From Kiloniellales bacterium (lineage in GTDB: Bacteria > Pseudomonadota > Alphaproteobacteria > Kiloniellales > JAKSDN01), in the NCBI GenBank assembly GCA_028280455.1, contig JANQLT010000004.1:1-50000 (forward strand): 50,000 nt of DNA, in the 5' to 3' direction. The translations under genes and the position numbers were made by a program. Numbering within the stretch: the stretch's first letter is position 1; every line of letters starts with the position of its first letter. The notes under the pieces were generated by a model that was not told where the DNA came from, searched no databases, and saw only the letters and a program-made list of their open reading frames with translations. This document shows positions 11,791-20,116 of the stretch, piece by piece.

Positions 11791-12894
11791 ATGTTCGAAT
11801 TCTCCCCGTCGTCGCGGGTTCGCCGCTCGCCCTTCTACGAGGCCACCCTGGCCGAGGGCGTGAAGAGCTTCACGCCCTACAACCACATGATGATGCCGAC
11901 CGGCTACGGCGACCCGGAGGCCGAGTACTGGCGGCTGATCGAGGGCGTGTCGCAGTGGGACGTCTCGGTCGAGCGCCAGGTCGAGCTGGTCGGCCCGGAC
12001 GCCGGGCGGCTGGCCCAGGCGCTCTCGCCGCGCGACCTCTCGAGGTGCGCGGTCGACCAGGGCAAGTACGTGGCCCTCTGCAACCACGCCGGCACCCTGA
12101 TCAACGATCCGATCCTGCTGAAGCTGGCCGAGGACCGCTACTGGCTGTCCATCGCCGACTCCAACATCCTGTTCTTCGCCCGGGCCATCGCCGCCGAGCG
12201 CCGACTGGACGTCGAAGTGCTGGAACCCGACGTCTCGCCCATGGCCGTCCAGGGCCCGAAGGCCGAGGACGTCATCGCCTCGATCTTCGGCGACTGGGTG
12301 CGCGGCCTGAAGTACTTCTGGTTCCGCGCCGTCGAGATCGAGGGCATCCCGCTGATGCTCGCCCGCTCGGGCTGGTCGAAGCAGGGCGGCTTCGAGCTCT
12401 ACCTGATGGACGGCAGCAAGGGCACAGCGCTCTGGAACCTGGTGCGCGAAGCCGGGCAGCCCTGGGACATCGGCCCGGGCAACCCCAACACCTGCGAGCG
12501 CATCGAAAGCGGCCTGCTGTCCTGGGGCGGCGACACCGACGACCGAACCAACCCCTTCGAGGTCCGCCTCGGCCGCTACGTCGACCTGGACCTGGCGGAC
12601 GACGTGGTCGGCCTCGCGGCCCTGCGCCGGATCCGCGACGAGGGGCCGGCCCGTCACCAGCTCGGCGTGATCCTCGAGGACCGGCCGCAGGCGCCGCCCC
12701 TGGTGGCCTGGCGCGACATCCTGCGCGACGGCCGCAAAGTCGGCGACATGACCAACGGAGTCCGCTCGCGCCGCCTCGAGGCCTACATCGGCTTCGCCCT
12801 GGTCTCGCGCGCGGTCGCGGCCGGCGAGACGGTCGAGGTCGCCTGGGACGGCGGCACGCTGCCGGGCCGCCTGGTCGAGCTGCCCTTCCTCTAG
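11791..12894 (+). CDS. GcvT-family aminomethyltransferase, DmdA-like
   Basis: A 367 aa tetrahydrofolate-dependent demethylase-type protein. The layout and several stretches resemble dimethylsulfoniopropionate demethylase DmdA: YNHMMMPTGYGD near residue 31, WDVSVERQVEL, LSPRDLSRCAV, LINDPILLKLAEDRYW, SPMAVQGPKAEDV and ARSGWSKQGGFELY. Such proteins pass a methyl group to THF. True DmdA and DmdA-like proteins are hard to separate by eye, so the DMSP substrate is not claimed. It lies on the same strand as the LacI gene after a 136-base gap with no strong signal. The last four bases, CTAG, also contain the stop of the convergent acyltransferase gene. Confidence 0.75.
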   Translation: MFEFSPSSRVRRSPFYEATLAEGVKSFTPYNHMMMPTGYGDPEAEYWRLIEGVSQWDVSVERQVELVGPDAGRLAQALSPRDLSRCAVDQGKYVALCNHAGTLINDPILLKLAEDRYWLSIADSNILFFARAIAAERRLDVEVLEPDVSPMAVQGPKAEDVIASIFGDWVRGLKYFWFRAVEIEGIPLMLARSGWSKQGGFELYLMDGSKGTALWNLVREAGQPWDIGPGNPNTCERIESGLLSWGGDTDDRTNPFEVRLGRYVDLDLADDVVGLAALRRIRDEGPARHQLGVILEDRPQAPPLVAWRDILRDGRKVGDMTNGVRSRRLEAYIGFALVSRAVAAGETVEVAWDGGTLPGRLVELPFL

Positions 12895-13763
12895 ACCGCC
12901 AGCGCGCGGCGCTTGGGATCGAGCCCGTAGACCATGTCGCGCAGGTGATCGATCAGGGCCTGGCGGTCGCTCCAGGGCACCAGCTCGCTGAAGGGGATCG
13001 GCTGGCCGATGTGCGCGGTGACGTCGTCGCCGATCCGCTTGGCGACCTCGCGCAGCAGCAGGGCCTCGCGCAGGGCCTCGCTGAACAGGCTGACCAGGTG
13101 GAACAGCCAGCCGTTCTGACCCTCGAAGAACATCGGCACCACCGTCGCCTTGGAGCGGGCGATCAGCTTGCCGGCGAAGAGCTTCCAGGGCGCGTCGATC
13201 GCCTGGCCGAAGACATGGGGCGCCGTGGAGACGCGCCCGGCCGGGAAGATCACGATCGCGCCGCCCTCCTCCAGATGCCGGAGCGCGTCGCGCTTGGCCT
13301 GCACGTTGGTGCGCACCGCCGTCGAGGCGCCGTCGAACTCGATGGGGATCAGGAAGGGCCGCAGCACCTCGGCGCGCCCCAGGGTCGCATGGGCCAGCAG
13401 CTTGAAGTCCTTGCGGACCTGCGAGGTCAGATAGCTGACCGCGATGCCGTCCAACACGCCGAAGGGGTGATTGGCGACGACGATCAAGGGCCCCTCGGCG
13501 GGGATCGCCTGCAGCCGGCCGTCGTCGTAGTTGACCGTCAGGCGCAGCCACTCGATGGCCGTCTGCCAGAAGTCCTCGTCCTCGCGGCGCACCCGCTGGT
13601 ACTCGTTGTAGAGGCGCTGCAGGCGCGGCTGACCGGTCAGGCGCTCGACGATGCGAATCAGAACCTGGCGCGAGAGCGGATCGTCGGGGTTGCAGTAGGA
13701 GACTTCGGGGGCGTGCTCCGCCCAGGTGCCGCGAAGACGCTGCAGCCGCGTATCGTTTTCCAT
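12891..13763 (-). CDS. Lysophospholipid/hemolysin-type acyltransferase
   Basis: A 290 aa PlsC-superfamily acyltransferase. The catalytic block is VVANHPFGVLDG, an H-x5-D form seen in the hemolysin-like/OlsA side of the family rather than the usual H-x4-D. A second block, AIVIFPAGRVST, matches the FPEG-type substrate-binding motif. Probably transfers acyl groups to a lyso-lipid or ornithine lipid at the inner membrane. The ATG at 13763 (MENDTRLQ) is chosen; the frame stays open upstream, but that part has poor composition and no homology I recognise. Its stop overlaps that of the DmdA-like gene. Confidence 0.78.
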   Translation of the reverse strand: MENDTRLQRLRGTWAEHAPEVSYCNPDDPLSRQVLIRIVERLTGQPRLQRLYNEYQRVRREDEDFWQTAIEWLRLTVNYDDGRLQAIPAEGPLIVVANHPFGVLDGIAVSYLTSQVRKDFKLLAHATLGRAEVLRPFLIPIEFDGASTAVRTNVQAKRDALRHLEEGGAIVIFPAGRVSTAPHVFGQAIDAPWKLFAGKLIARSKATVVPMFFEGQNGWLFHLVSLFSEALREALLLREVAKRIGDDVTAHIGQPIPFSELVPWSDRQALIDHLRDMVYGLDPKRRALAV

Positions 13764-13821
13764 GCCACCCCGCCAATGACCTGCCGACCCGGTTCGGGCG
13801 GCATACTGGCGAAGTTGGATG

Positions 13822-13851
13822 ACAGTCGTTTTACGGTTGTCTTCCGACTGT
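13822..13851. promoter_or_regulatory. Inverted repeat upstream of the acyltransferase
   Basis: ACAGTCG (13822-13828) and CGACTGT (13845-13851) form a 7-bp inverted repeat with a 16-base spacer, about 60 bases before the acyltransferase start. It may be an operator for that gene. Nothing links it to a known factor. Confidence 0.3.
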
Positions 13852-13912
13852 AACAGTTCCATCCCGGATGTTGCCGGGGCAACCGCCGCCGGCGCGCGTC
13901 CAGCCGGGCGCG

Positions 13913-14296
13913 TCAGCCGCGCGCGAAGGACTTCTTCAGGCTGTCCTGCCGCTCCAGATCGACGGCGTTGATGAGCTGCACGGTCGCATCGTGCTCGCGC
14001 CGCCACTTCTGCGGGTCTGTGGCGCGCAGGATCTGGTCCTGGCGCAGGCCCTCCTGCAGCGCGACCTGCTCCGCCCGGCTGCGGGCCGCGGCCATCAGGG
14101 TCTCCCGCTCGCGGCGGAACTTGCGTTGCAGGCGACGGATCAGGCTCGGGTCGTGACCGGCGAGCTTCCGCACGGCGGCGGCGACGTTCCGGACACGGCC
14201 CTCGGCCAGCAGGTCGGCGATTTGCGCCAGGGCCGGCTGGTCGTCGATCTCGGAGCCCTTGGGCCGGCCGCGGGGGCGTCTCAAACAGTCGGTCAT
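13913..14296 (-). CDS. Small basic hypothetical protein with AT-hook-like motif
   Basis: 127 aa, strongly charged, with no recognised family. Residues 7-15 read RPRGRPKGS, matching the GRP-centred AT-hook that binds the minor groove of AT-rich DNA. The rest is predicted helical, with Arg- and Glu-rich repeats and no membrane segment. The ATG at 14296 is preceded by GGAGG at good spacing, which supports a real gene. An AT-richer patch lies just upstream (14340-14420). A DNA-binding role is an inference from the motif alone. Confidence 0.6.
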   Translation of the reverse strand: MTDCLRRPRGRPKGSEIDDQPALAQIADLLAEGRVRNVAAAVRKLAGHDPSLIRRLQRKFRRERETLMAAARSRAEQVALQEGLRQDQILRATDPQKWRREHDATVQLINAVDLERQDSLKKSFARG

Positions 14297-14529
14297 GGCA
14301 GACCTCCTTCCCTTGCGATCCAAGCTGGGGACGGAGCTGAAAGAAGGCAAGCGATTAGAAATCGACGACGAAAGACAAACGACGACAATAAATCCCCGGC
14401 GGCAAAACGAACGGCGACAAAAATTCGCCCGCCAAAACTATCAAGGGCTTATCTCTCGCCGCGTACGCGAAGCCTTTTGCCGGCAGCCACAGGAAATCTT
14501 CTTGCCCGCCGCGCGGCGCCCACCTGGAC

Positions 14530-14554
14530 TTATCCACAATCTAACTGTGAATAG
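14530..14554. promoter_or_regulatory. Inverted repeat containing a DnaA-box-like sequence
   Basis: TTATCCACA at 14530-14538 equals the consensus DnaA box. A near-inverted copy, TGTGAATAG, follows at 14546-14554, giving TATCCACA and TGTGAATA arms seven bases apart. It lies in the AT-richer gap between 14297 and 14566, downstream of the convergent ends of nothing and ahead of the AT-hook gene. It may be a regulator site or a DnaA-titrating site. Confidence 0.35.
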
Positions 14555-14566
14555 GCAACCGGTGGC

Positions 14567-14995
14567 CTATTTGCGGTACTTCGCCGGCATCTGCGGGTTG
14601 TTGGCGGGGTTGGTGTCGTGCTTGGCCAGGCGCTCGAGCAAGCCGCTCGCCAGGAGTGGCTGCAGGTCGGCGTCCAGCGCGTCCGCCTCGGCCTTGTCGT
14701 AGACCTCGCGGCCGCCGACGTAGAGCGTGAAGGACTTCAGGTATTTCGCCTTCTTGGCCGGGTCCTCGATCGTGTCCTTGGTCCAGTGGTAGAGGTGGTA
14801 GGCCTCGATGCCGTTCCTCTCGGCCTCGGCGCAGTAGTCCGCGAAGGCGTCGTACTGGCTCTTCAGCACCGCATCGTGCCGCGCGAGCACCGCCATCAGC
14901 GGCGCGATCGAGTCGTCCGCCGGGTTCTCGCGGGCCGCCGCCGCCCGCGCCTCGTCCAGGTTGATCCGGAGCTGGTACTGCCACGCCTCGCCCAT
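14567..14995 (-). CDS. Hypothetical protein, 142 aa
   Basis: A soluble acidic protein starting MGEAWQYQLRINL, with no family I recognise. It holds a conserved-looking core around YHLYHWTKDTIEDP and a short Pro/Asn tail. There is no signal peptide or membrane segment. The start is set at the ATG at 14995; ten further codons upstream are open but lack a ribosome site. It follows the potassium-channel gene by 73 bases on the same strand and may be the last gene of the peroxidase operon. Confidence 0.6.
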   Translation of the reverse strand: MGEAWQYQLRINLDEARAAAARENPADDSIAPLMAVLARHDAVLKSQYDAFADYCAEAERNGIEAYHLYHWTKDTIEDPAKKAKYLKSFTLYVGGREVYDKAEADALDADLQPLLASGLLERLAKHDTNPANNPQMPAKYRK

Positions 14996-15068
14996 GACGC
15001 CTTCGCCTCGTCCACCGACCGCCAAGCCGGCGACAGTCTAGGCGATCGCAGACGGCGGCACAGCCCTG

Positions 15069-15779
15069 CTAGCCGCGGTCCGGCGCGTAGAGCCCGACCA
15101 GGCGCGAGATCAGCACGGCCAGGTACATCGAGCCGCAGACGGCTTCGAGGATCGCCCAGGTCCGGGCCAGCGGCGTCAGCGGCGCGACGTCGCCGTAGCC
15201 GAGGGTGGTGATGGTCGCGAAGCTGAAATAGAGGAGCTGGCTCCAGATCGTGCCCCGCTCCGCGTCGCCCAAGGCAAAGGAGCCGGGCTGGACGCCCTCG
15301 ATCAGCACGAAGACCACGGACCAGGCGATGCCCATCAGCAGATAGACCGCGATGGCGCCGCTGATGATGTCGAGGTCGACCCGCGGCGCCATGACCACGT
15401 TGGCCAGCATCACCGCCGCCATGTAGAGCGTGCAGACCGCCAGGAGGACGCCGGCGAGCTCGTCCAGCAGGCCGCCCGACCAGACCGGGTGCAGCCAGGT
15501 CAGGTAGAGCCAGGGCATCGCCAGGAGCAGCACGATGACCAGATCGCGCCGGGCGCGGCCGAGCACGAAGGCGCCGACCAGCAGCAGCAGCGAGAAGAGG
15601 GCCGACAGCAGCAAGCCGCCGGCCGCCGTGCCGTCCAACGTAGGCGACAGGACCAGCAGGAAGACCAGGGTCGCGAGCAGCAGGCTGTGCCGGTGCCGAT
15701 GCAGGCGGCCGAGCTGTCCCGTGCCATCGAGGAGATCGCCGTTCGAGTCCGGTAGGCTCATGGCTCGCGCGCGCCTCAT
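15069..15779 (-). CDS. Ion channel with potassium selectivity filter
   Basis: A 236 aa inner-membrane protein with about six hydrophobic segments and a pore loop carrying the K+ filter TTLGYGD near residue 194, followed by the last helix. There is no charged S4-like helix and no RCK or cyclic-nucleotide domain, so it looks ungated by voltage or known ligands. The ATG at 15779 overlaps the stop of the flavoprotein gene as ATGA. A second ATG at 15761 is possible. The tight coupling to a flavoprotein in a heme-peroxidase operon is unusual. Confidence 0.82.
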   Translation of the reverse strand: MRRARAMSLPDSNGDLLDGTGQLGRLHRHRHSLLLATLVFLLVLSPTLDGTAAGGLLLSALFSLLLLVGAFVLGRARRDLVIVLLLAMPWLYLTWLHPVWSGGLLDELAGVLLAVCTLYMAAVMLANVVMAPRVDLDIISGAIAVYLLMGIAWSVVFVLIEGVQPGSFALGDAERGTIWSQLLYFSFATITTLGYGDVAPLTPLARTWAILEAVCGSMYLAVLISRLVGLYAPDRG

Positions 15780-17212
15780 CCCGCCTTGGCCAGGGGCGTG
15801 CCGACCAGCTCGATGTCGTGGATCTCGACAGCCATGGCGAGACAGGCCCGGTAGGCCGCCTCGCCGATGATCTGCACGTAGGTCGGGTAGGCCAGGTCCA
15901 GGGCCGCGATCTGCTCGACCTTCAGGCCAGCGGCCATGGCGGTGGCGGCGAGCTGCACGACCTCGACCGCCCGCTCGCCGACCACATGGCAGCCGAGGAT
16001 CGTCCGGCTCCGCCGCTCGACGATCAGCTTGCAGAAGCCGGTGGTCTTGCCGTCGATGATCGCCCTGGGGTTCTCGCTGTAGGGCACCGTGACGACCTGA
16101 CAGTCGTGGGCCTCGCGCGCCCGCGCCTCGGTCAGGCCGACCGCGCCGTGCTCGGGGAAGGGATAGCCGCCGGTCGAGACCAGGCGGTGCCGCACGCGGT
16201 CGCGCGTGCCGGAGACGGCGTTGCCGGCGGCGATGTAGCCCTCCTGCATGGCGGCGGTGACCAGCATCATGCGGCCGGTGACGTCGCCGGCGGCGTAGAT
16301 GTGCGGCTGGGCCGTGCGCAGGCAGTCGTCGACCTCGATGAAGCCGCGCTCGTTCAGGGTCACGCCGGCGGCCTCGAGCCCGAGCGTCGCCGTGTTGGGA
16401 CTCCAGCCCTGCGAAACGACCACGGCGTCGCAGTCGATCGACTCCGCCCGGCCCTGCCGGCGGAAGCCGAAGGTCAGGGAGTCGCCCTGCTTGGCGAGGC
16501 AATGCGGCTTGTCGACGGCGGTGACGATCTCGACGCCGCGGGCCTCGAAGGCCGCCTGGATCTCCATCGCGAGGTCCTCGTCCTCGTGGGAGAGGATGCG
16601 CGGGCCGCGCTCCAGCAGGTGAACCTTGCAGCCGAAGTCGGCGAGGATCGAGGCGACCTGAACGCCGGTGTGGCCGGTGCCGAGGATCACCGCCGAGCCC
16701 GGTAGGGCCGCGCCCTCTTGCCAGAGGTCGCTCGGCACCAGGGCATGCTCGGCGCCGATGAAATCCGGGCGGCGCGCATGGCCGCCGACGCTGATGACGA
16801 AGCGCTTGGCGGTCAGCACGCGACTGTCCGCCAGCAGGATCGTGTTCGGGTTGACGAAGCGGGCCTCGCCGGCGTTTTCGAGCACGGTCAGGTTGCGGCC
16901 CTCGCCCAACTGCCTGGCCAGCGCCTCCTTCCCGGCATGCAGCTCCTCGACGACCTCGCGGCAGCGGGCCAGGGCCCGCCCGAAGTCGAGCGTCGGCGCG
17001 CCGGCCTCGATGCCGTAGCGGCCGAGCTGCTCGGCGTTGCGCTTGAGATGGGCGATTTGCGCCAAGGTGCGCGCCGGCACCACGCCGCTGACCGCGTCCG
17101 TGCCGCCGGCGCGCTTGGCGTCGACCAGGCAGACCTTCGCCCCCAGCCGGGCCGCGCGCTCCGTCGCGGCGACACCGGCCGGGCCGGCCCCGATGACGAT
17201 CAGGTCGTACAT
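15776..17212 (-). CDS. SthA-like FAD/NAD flavoprotein lacking the redox disulfide
   Basis: A 478 aa class I pyridine nucleotide-disulfide oxidoreductase fold: FAD motif IGAGPAG near residue 8, NAD motif GTGHTGVQVASI in the middle, AAGDVTG, and a C-terminal dimerisation domain. The usual GGxCxxxGCxPSK becomes GGTDAVSGVVPAR, so the two active-site positions are Asp39 and Val44. The C-terminal His-Pro-Thr is YPT, as in soluble transhydrogenase SthA. It therefore cannot do disulfide chemistry and probably moves hydride or electrons via FAD. The start is taken at 17212, after GGGAG; an upstream in-frame start at 17278 is possible. Confidence 0.78.
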   Translation of the reverse strand: MYDLIVIGAGPAGVAATERAARLGAKVCLVDAKRAGGTDAVSGVVPARTLAQIAHLKRNAEQLGRYGIEAGAPTLDFGRALARCREVVEELHAGKEALARQLGEGRNLTVLENAGEARFVNPNTILLADSRVLTAKRFVISVGGHARRPDFIGAEHALVPSDLWQEGAALPGSAVILGTGHTGVQVASILADFGCKVHLLERGPRILSHEDEDLAMEIQAAFEARGVEIVTAVDKPHCLAKQGDSLTFGFRRQGRAESIDCDAVVVSQGWSPNTATLGLEAAGVTLNERGFIEVDDCLRTAQPHIYAAGDVTGRMMLVTAAMQEGYIAAGNAVSGTRDRVRHRLVSTGGYPFPEHGAVGLTEARAREAHDCQVVTVPYSENPRAIIDGKTTGFCKLIVERRSRTILGCHVVGERAVEVVQLAATAMAAGLKVEQIAALDLAYPTYVQIIGEAAYRACLAMAVEIHDIELVGTPLAKAG

Positions 17213-17283
17213 GCTCTCGCTCCCTGGGCTCCCCGATTCCCGCGCCATGGGGTCCCGTGTCGTGGCGTCCCGCGTCATGTCGG

Positions 17284-17622
17284 CTACAAGGACCCGTCGT
17301 CCTTGATCGAGCGGTCGTCCGACATCGCCAGGAGCTGCTGAATGCGCTTCAGCTCCAGGATGACGACACCGAGCGCGATCACCACGGCACTCAGCAGGAG
17401 GCCCTCATTGAAGCCGGCGTTGACCAGGATCTCGTTGGTCTGGACGACCTCGGTCTCCTCCCAAACGAAGGTGGCGACGGTGGCGAAGAGGCTCCAGACG
17501 CCCCAGGCGATGACGCCGACACCGGTCGTCAGGCCGAGAACGCTGGTCAGCCGGTACATGGTCTTGTTGACCCGCCCGGGGCTCTCGACCTCCTTGTGGG
17601 CGGCGTTGCTCTGAACGGTCAT
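17284..17622 (-). CDS. Small two-helix membrane protein
   Basis: 112 aa, no recognised family. Two hydrophobic helices (around VIAWGVWSLFATVATF and LLLSAVVIALGVVIL) are separated by an acidic loop, and the charged tail ends in DDRSIKDDGSL. The ATG at 17622 follows GGAG; a TTG at 17655 overlapping the previous stop is a weaker choice. It lies between the catalase-like and flavoprotein genes (gaps of 29 and 71 bases) and may anchor the module to the membrane, which is inference only. Confidence 0.68.
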   Translation of the reverse strand: MTVQSNAAHKEVESPGRVNKTMYRLTSVLGLTTGVGVIAWGVWSLFATVATFVWEETEVVQTNEILVNAGFNEGLLLSAVVIALGVVILELKRIQQLLAMSDDRSIKDDGSL

Positions 17623-17651
17623 CTCGCTCTCCTGTCTGGAACTCTTGTCGG

Positions 17652-18650
17652 TCAAAGGAACGCGCCGAGGCGCTCGAGATCGGCCTTGGTCGGCTCGCGG
17701 TCCTCGACGCCGTTGGTCTCGTGCCGCAGCTTCTGGCTCTCCTCGTAGATCCGCTTGCGGGCGCGCTGGATGCCGCCGATCGGCTGGTGCGCCGGCAGGC
17801 AGTGCCAGGGCGTGTAGGAGAGGTGCTCGCCGAAGGCGAACTGCGCGTCGGAGGTGAAGTCCTGCGCCGGCAGGGTCAAGCTGGCGACCTTCTCGAAGGC
17901 AGTCGGCCAGACCGAGGTGGCGTCCTCGATCGGCGTGATGCTCTGATCGACGTAGGCCTGGGCGGCGAGCGCGAAGCGGGCCGGCTTGCGGTTCTCGACG
18001 AAGTGCTCTTCCAGCGCGTCGCGCAGGCCGTCCGGCGTCGAGGCCGGGTCGCGGCCGGAGACGTTGTCGACCTCGGGGATCAAGGTGAGACGCGCCGCGC
18101 CCTCGCCCATGGCGATGGGTACCTCGCTCCAGTACTGCCGCTCCAGCTGGCTGGCGATGACCACGTTGAAGGTCAGGTTGAGGCCGAACTGCCGGGGATG
18201 CGCCTTGAAGAAGCCCGAGGCCGAGGGGTCCTTGATCGCGTCCTCGAAGAAGCCGACGTACTCGGCGATATCGGCGATGAAGAAGGTCGGCTGGTCGAGC
18301 AGGATGAAATCCTGGGTGCCACTCGGCGAGTCCGGCACGTCGACCAGCTTGATCGCGAAGGCATGGGGGTTCGGGTCGTTGTCCCTAGGCATCGGCCCGG
18401 TGGAGATCCGCACGGCCGCGTCGTAGGCGCCCGGCCGGGCGAAGATCCCGGCCTTGAGCGGCGCCGGCACGTCGTCGCCGACCTCGAAGCGGCCGCGCAC
18501 CAGGGCCTGGTGCTTGGGATGCTGGCCGCGCTTCTTGGGGTTGACGCCCTTCATCATCGCGATCTGCAGGGCGACGACACGCTCGATCATGTCGGCTTCG
18601 CCGGCGGGAACCGTCTCCAGGGGGTGGCTTCGGGGTGCCATGATGTTCAT
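17652..18650 (-). CDS. Catalase-like heme protein (y4iL-like group)
   Basis: A 332 aa short catalase-fold protein of the group that includes rhizobial y4iL, much smaller than true catalases. The distal region reads HPKHQALVRGRFEV (from residue 44), followed by PNPHAFAIKL and QDFILLDQPTFF. A proximal Tyr sits in RKRIYEESQKLRH near the C-terminus, as the heme ligand. Relatives include peroxidases and hydroperoxide-rearranging enzymes, so the reaction may be on organic hydroperoxides rather than catalatic. The ATG at 18650 overlaps the DyP stop as ATGA. Confidence 0.78.
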   Translation of the reverse strand: MNIMAPRSHPLETVPAGEADMIERVVALQIAMMKGVNPKKRGQHPKHQALVRGRFEVGDDVPAPLKAGIFARPGAYDAAVRISTGPMPRDNDPNPHAFAIKLVDVPDSPSGTQDFILLDQPTFFIADIAEYVGFFEDAIKDPSASGFFKAHPRQFGLNLTFNVVIASQLERQYWSEVPIAMGEGAARLTLIPEVDNVSGRDPASTPDGLRDALEEHFVENRKPARFALAAQAYVDQSITPIEDATSVWPTAFEKVASLTLPAQDFTSDAQFAFGEHLSYTPWHCLPAHQPIGGIQRARKRIYEESQKLRHETNGVEDREPTKADLERLGAFL

Positions 18651-20083
18651 TTCGTCTCTCCTGTTTGGAACCGGCCCTCGGCGATGCCTTTGAGGGCGGC
18701 GAGTCCGGGCGCGAAGAAGTACTCGCCGCCGCGAACGGTCACGAACTGCTTCAAATCGAAAAGGAAGGGCATGTCGGCGCCGGGCACCGTGAACTGCCCG
18801 CCGTCGCCGTTGGCGCCGACCAGCGGGTCCTTCTCGTCCGTCGGCAGGCCGATGAAGTCGCCCTTGCCGAGCCATTCCGCCTGGATGAACTCGAACTGAA
18901 GCTCGATGTCGGCGATCACGAAGACGCCGGCCTGGCCGCGGTCGACACCGTCGTCCGCCGCGCCTTCCGGCAGCGGCTGGCCGTACTCGAGGCCGCGGCG
19001 CAGGATCCGCTTGCGGTTGATGTCGGTCGTGGTGGTCAGCTTGGTGCCGCGCGGGTTGGTCCGCCGCAGGTGGGCACCCAAGGGGCACTTGGCGCCCTCG
19101 GCGTCGTCGCTATAGTCGAAGTCGTTGACCCGCTGGGGGTCGGCGGCGAGCGCCGGGTCATCCTGGTCCGGCGAGAGCGCCAGCGGACAGCCGGAGCGCC
19201 AGCGGCCGACGATCTTGGCGGCCAGCTTCTCCTGCTGCGCCTCCTCGTCGCTGCCCCAGAGCGTCATCGCGCCCTGCTTGAGATAGGCGCGGAAGCCGGC
19301 GACGTCCTGGTAGGCCTTGCGGAAGACCAGGAAGCTGCCGTTGTCGCCGAGGCCGGGCGGCCCCGGCGTGTCGGTGCGCTCGCCCAGCTCGTTCTCGTAG
19401 CCCAGCAGGAACTCGCCGGGCTTGATCGAGCGCCAGCCGCCGCCGCTCTGCAGCGCGCCGTCGCCCGGCCGCGCCTCGTCGTCGAAACCGGCGATGGCCG
19501 GCTGGGAGATCGGATCGACGAAGCCGAAGTGGGCGGCGGGGCAGCCGGAGCGCTGCTCGAAGACCACTTCGGCCTCGACGACATGGACTTCGGTGACGCC
19601 GCCGAAAGCTCGGGTCAGCGCCGTCAGCCGCTTGTGCTGCTCGTCGCAGGCCGCGACGCTGTCGTGCGACAGGCAGACGAAGACATGGATCTCGTCGCTG
19701 CCGAGCTTGCCTTCCCAGTGCTCGGGCGCGCTCGGCCCGACGTCGCCGAGCTTGGCGGAGCGGACCCGCATGCCGTCGCGGAAGGCCTTGGGGAAGCTGT
19801 CGATCACCGCCTGCGGCAGGCCCAGGGCCTGCAGGCCCCAGACGCTGAGCGCCACGTTGAGGCTGCCGTCCTCGAGCGGCCCCTCGTCGGCCTGCGCCTG
19901 GCTGGTGACCTTGTCCGACAGCGCCTTCAGCCAGGCCCGCCCCTTCCCGGCCTCGTCGATGCGAAAGAAGACGTAGCGGCAGGCCAAGGTGTCGTACTCC
20001 TTGAGGAGTCCGCCTTGGATGTCGCACAGGTTCTCCTTCACGTCCTGCGCGACGCGCATCGGGCTTTGCTCTGTGCTCAACAT
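18647..20083 (-). CDS. Dye-decolorizing-type (DyP) heme peroxidase
   Basis: A 478 aa DyP-family peroxidase of the long class. The catalytic Asp190 lies in FGFVDPISQP, corresponding to the GxxDG motif, and the proximal heme His is probably His338 in GAHLRRTNPR. There is no Tat or Sec signal and no encapsulin-targeting tail recognisable at the C-terminus (GRFQTGETK). It probably oxidises phenolic or hydroperoxide substrates in the cytoplasm. It is second in the operon and coupled by ATGA to the catalase-like gene. The ATG at 20083 has a GGAGG-like site. Confidence 0.88.
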   Translation of the reverse strand: MLSTEQSPMRVAQDVKENLCDIQGGLLKEYDTLACRYVFFRIDEAGKGRAWLKALSDKVTSQAQADEGPLEDGSLNVALSVWGLQALGLPQAVIDSFPKAFRDGMRVRSAKLGDVGPSAPEHWEGKLGSDEIHVFVCLSHDSVAACDEQHKRLTALTRAFGGVTEVHVVEAEVVFEQRSGCPAAHFGFVDPISQPAIAGFDDEARPGDGALQSGGGWRSIKPGEFLLGYENELGERTDTPGPPGLGDNGSFLVFRKAYQDVAGFRAYLKQGAMTLWGSDEEAQQEKLAAKIVGRWRSGCPLALSPDQDDPALAADPQRVNDFDYSDDAEGAKCPLGAHLRRTNPRGTKLTTTTDINRKRILRRGLEYGQPLPEGAADDGVDRGQAGVFVIADIELQFEFIQAEWLGKGDFIGLPTDEKDPLVGANGDGGQFTVPGADMPFLFDLKQFVTVRGGEYFFAPGLAALKGIAEGRFQTGETK

Positions 20084-20116
20084 CTCGGCCTCCGCTCGTC
20101 CCCCTGAGGTCCGCGA

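Noticed and set aside
14297..14566. A chromosomal or plasmid replication origin
   Set aside because: There is only one exact DnaA box plus a weak partner, with no iterons, no AT-rich 13-mers and no rep, parA, dnaA or hemE gene nearby.
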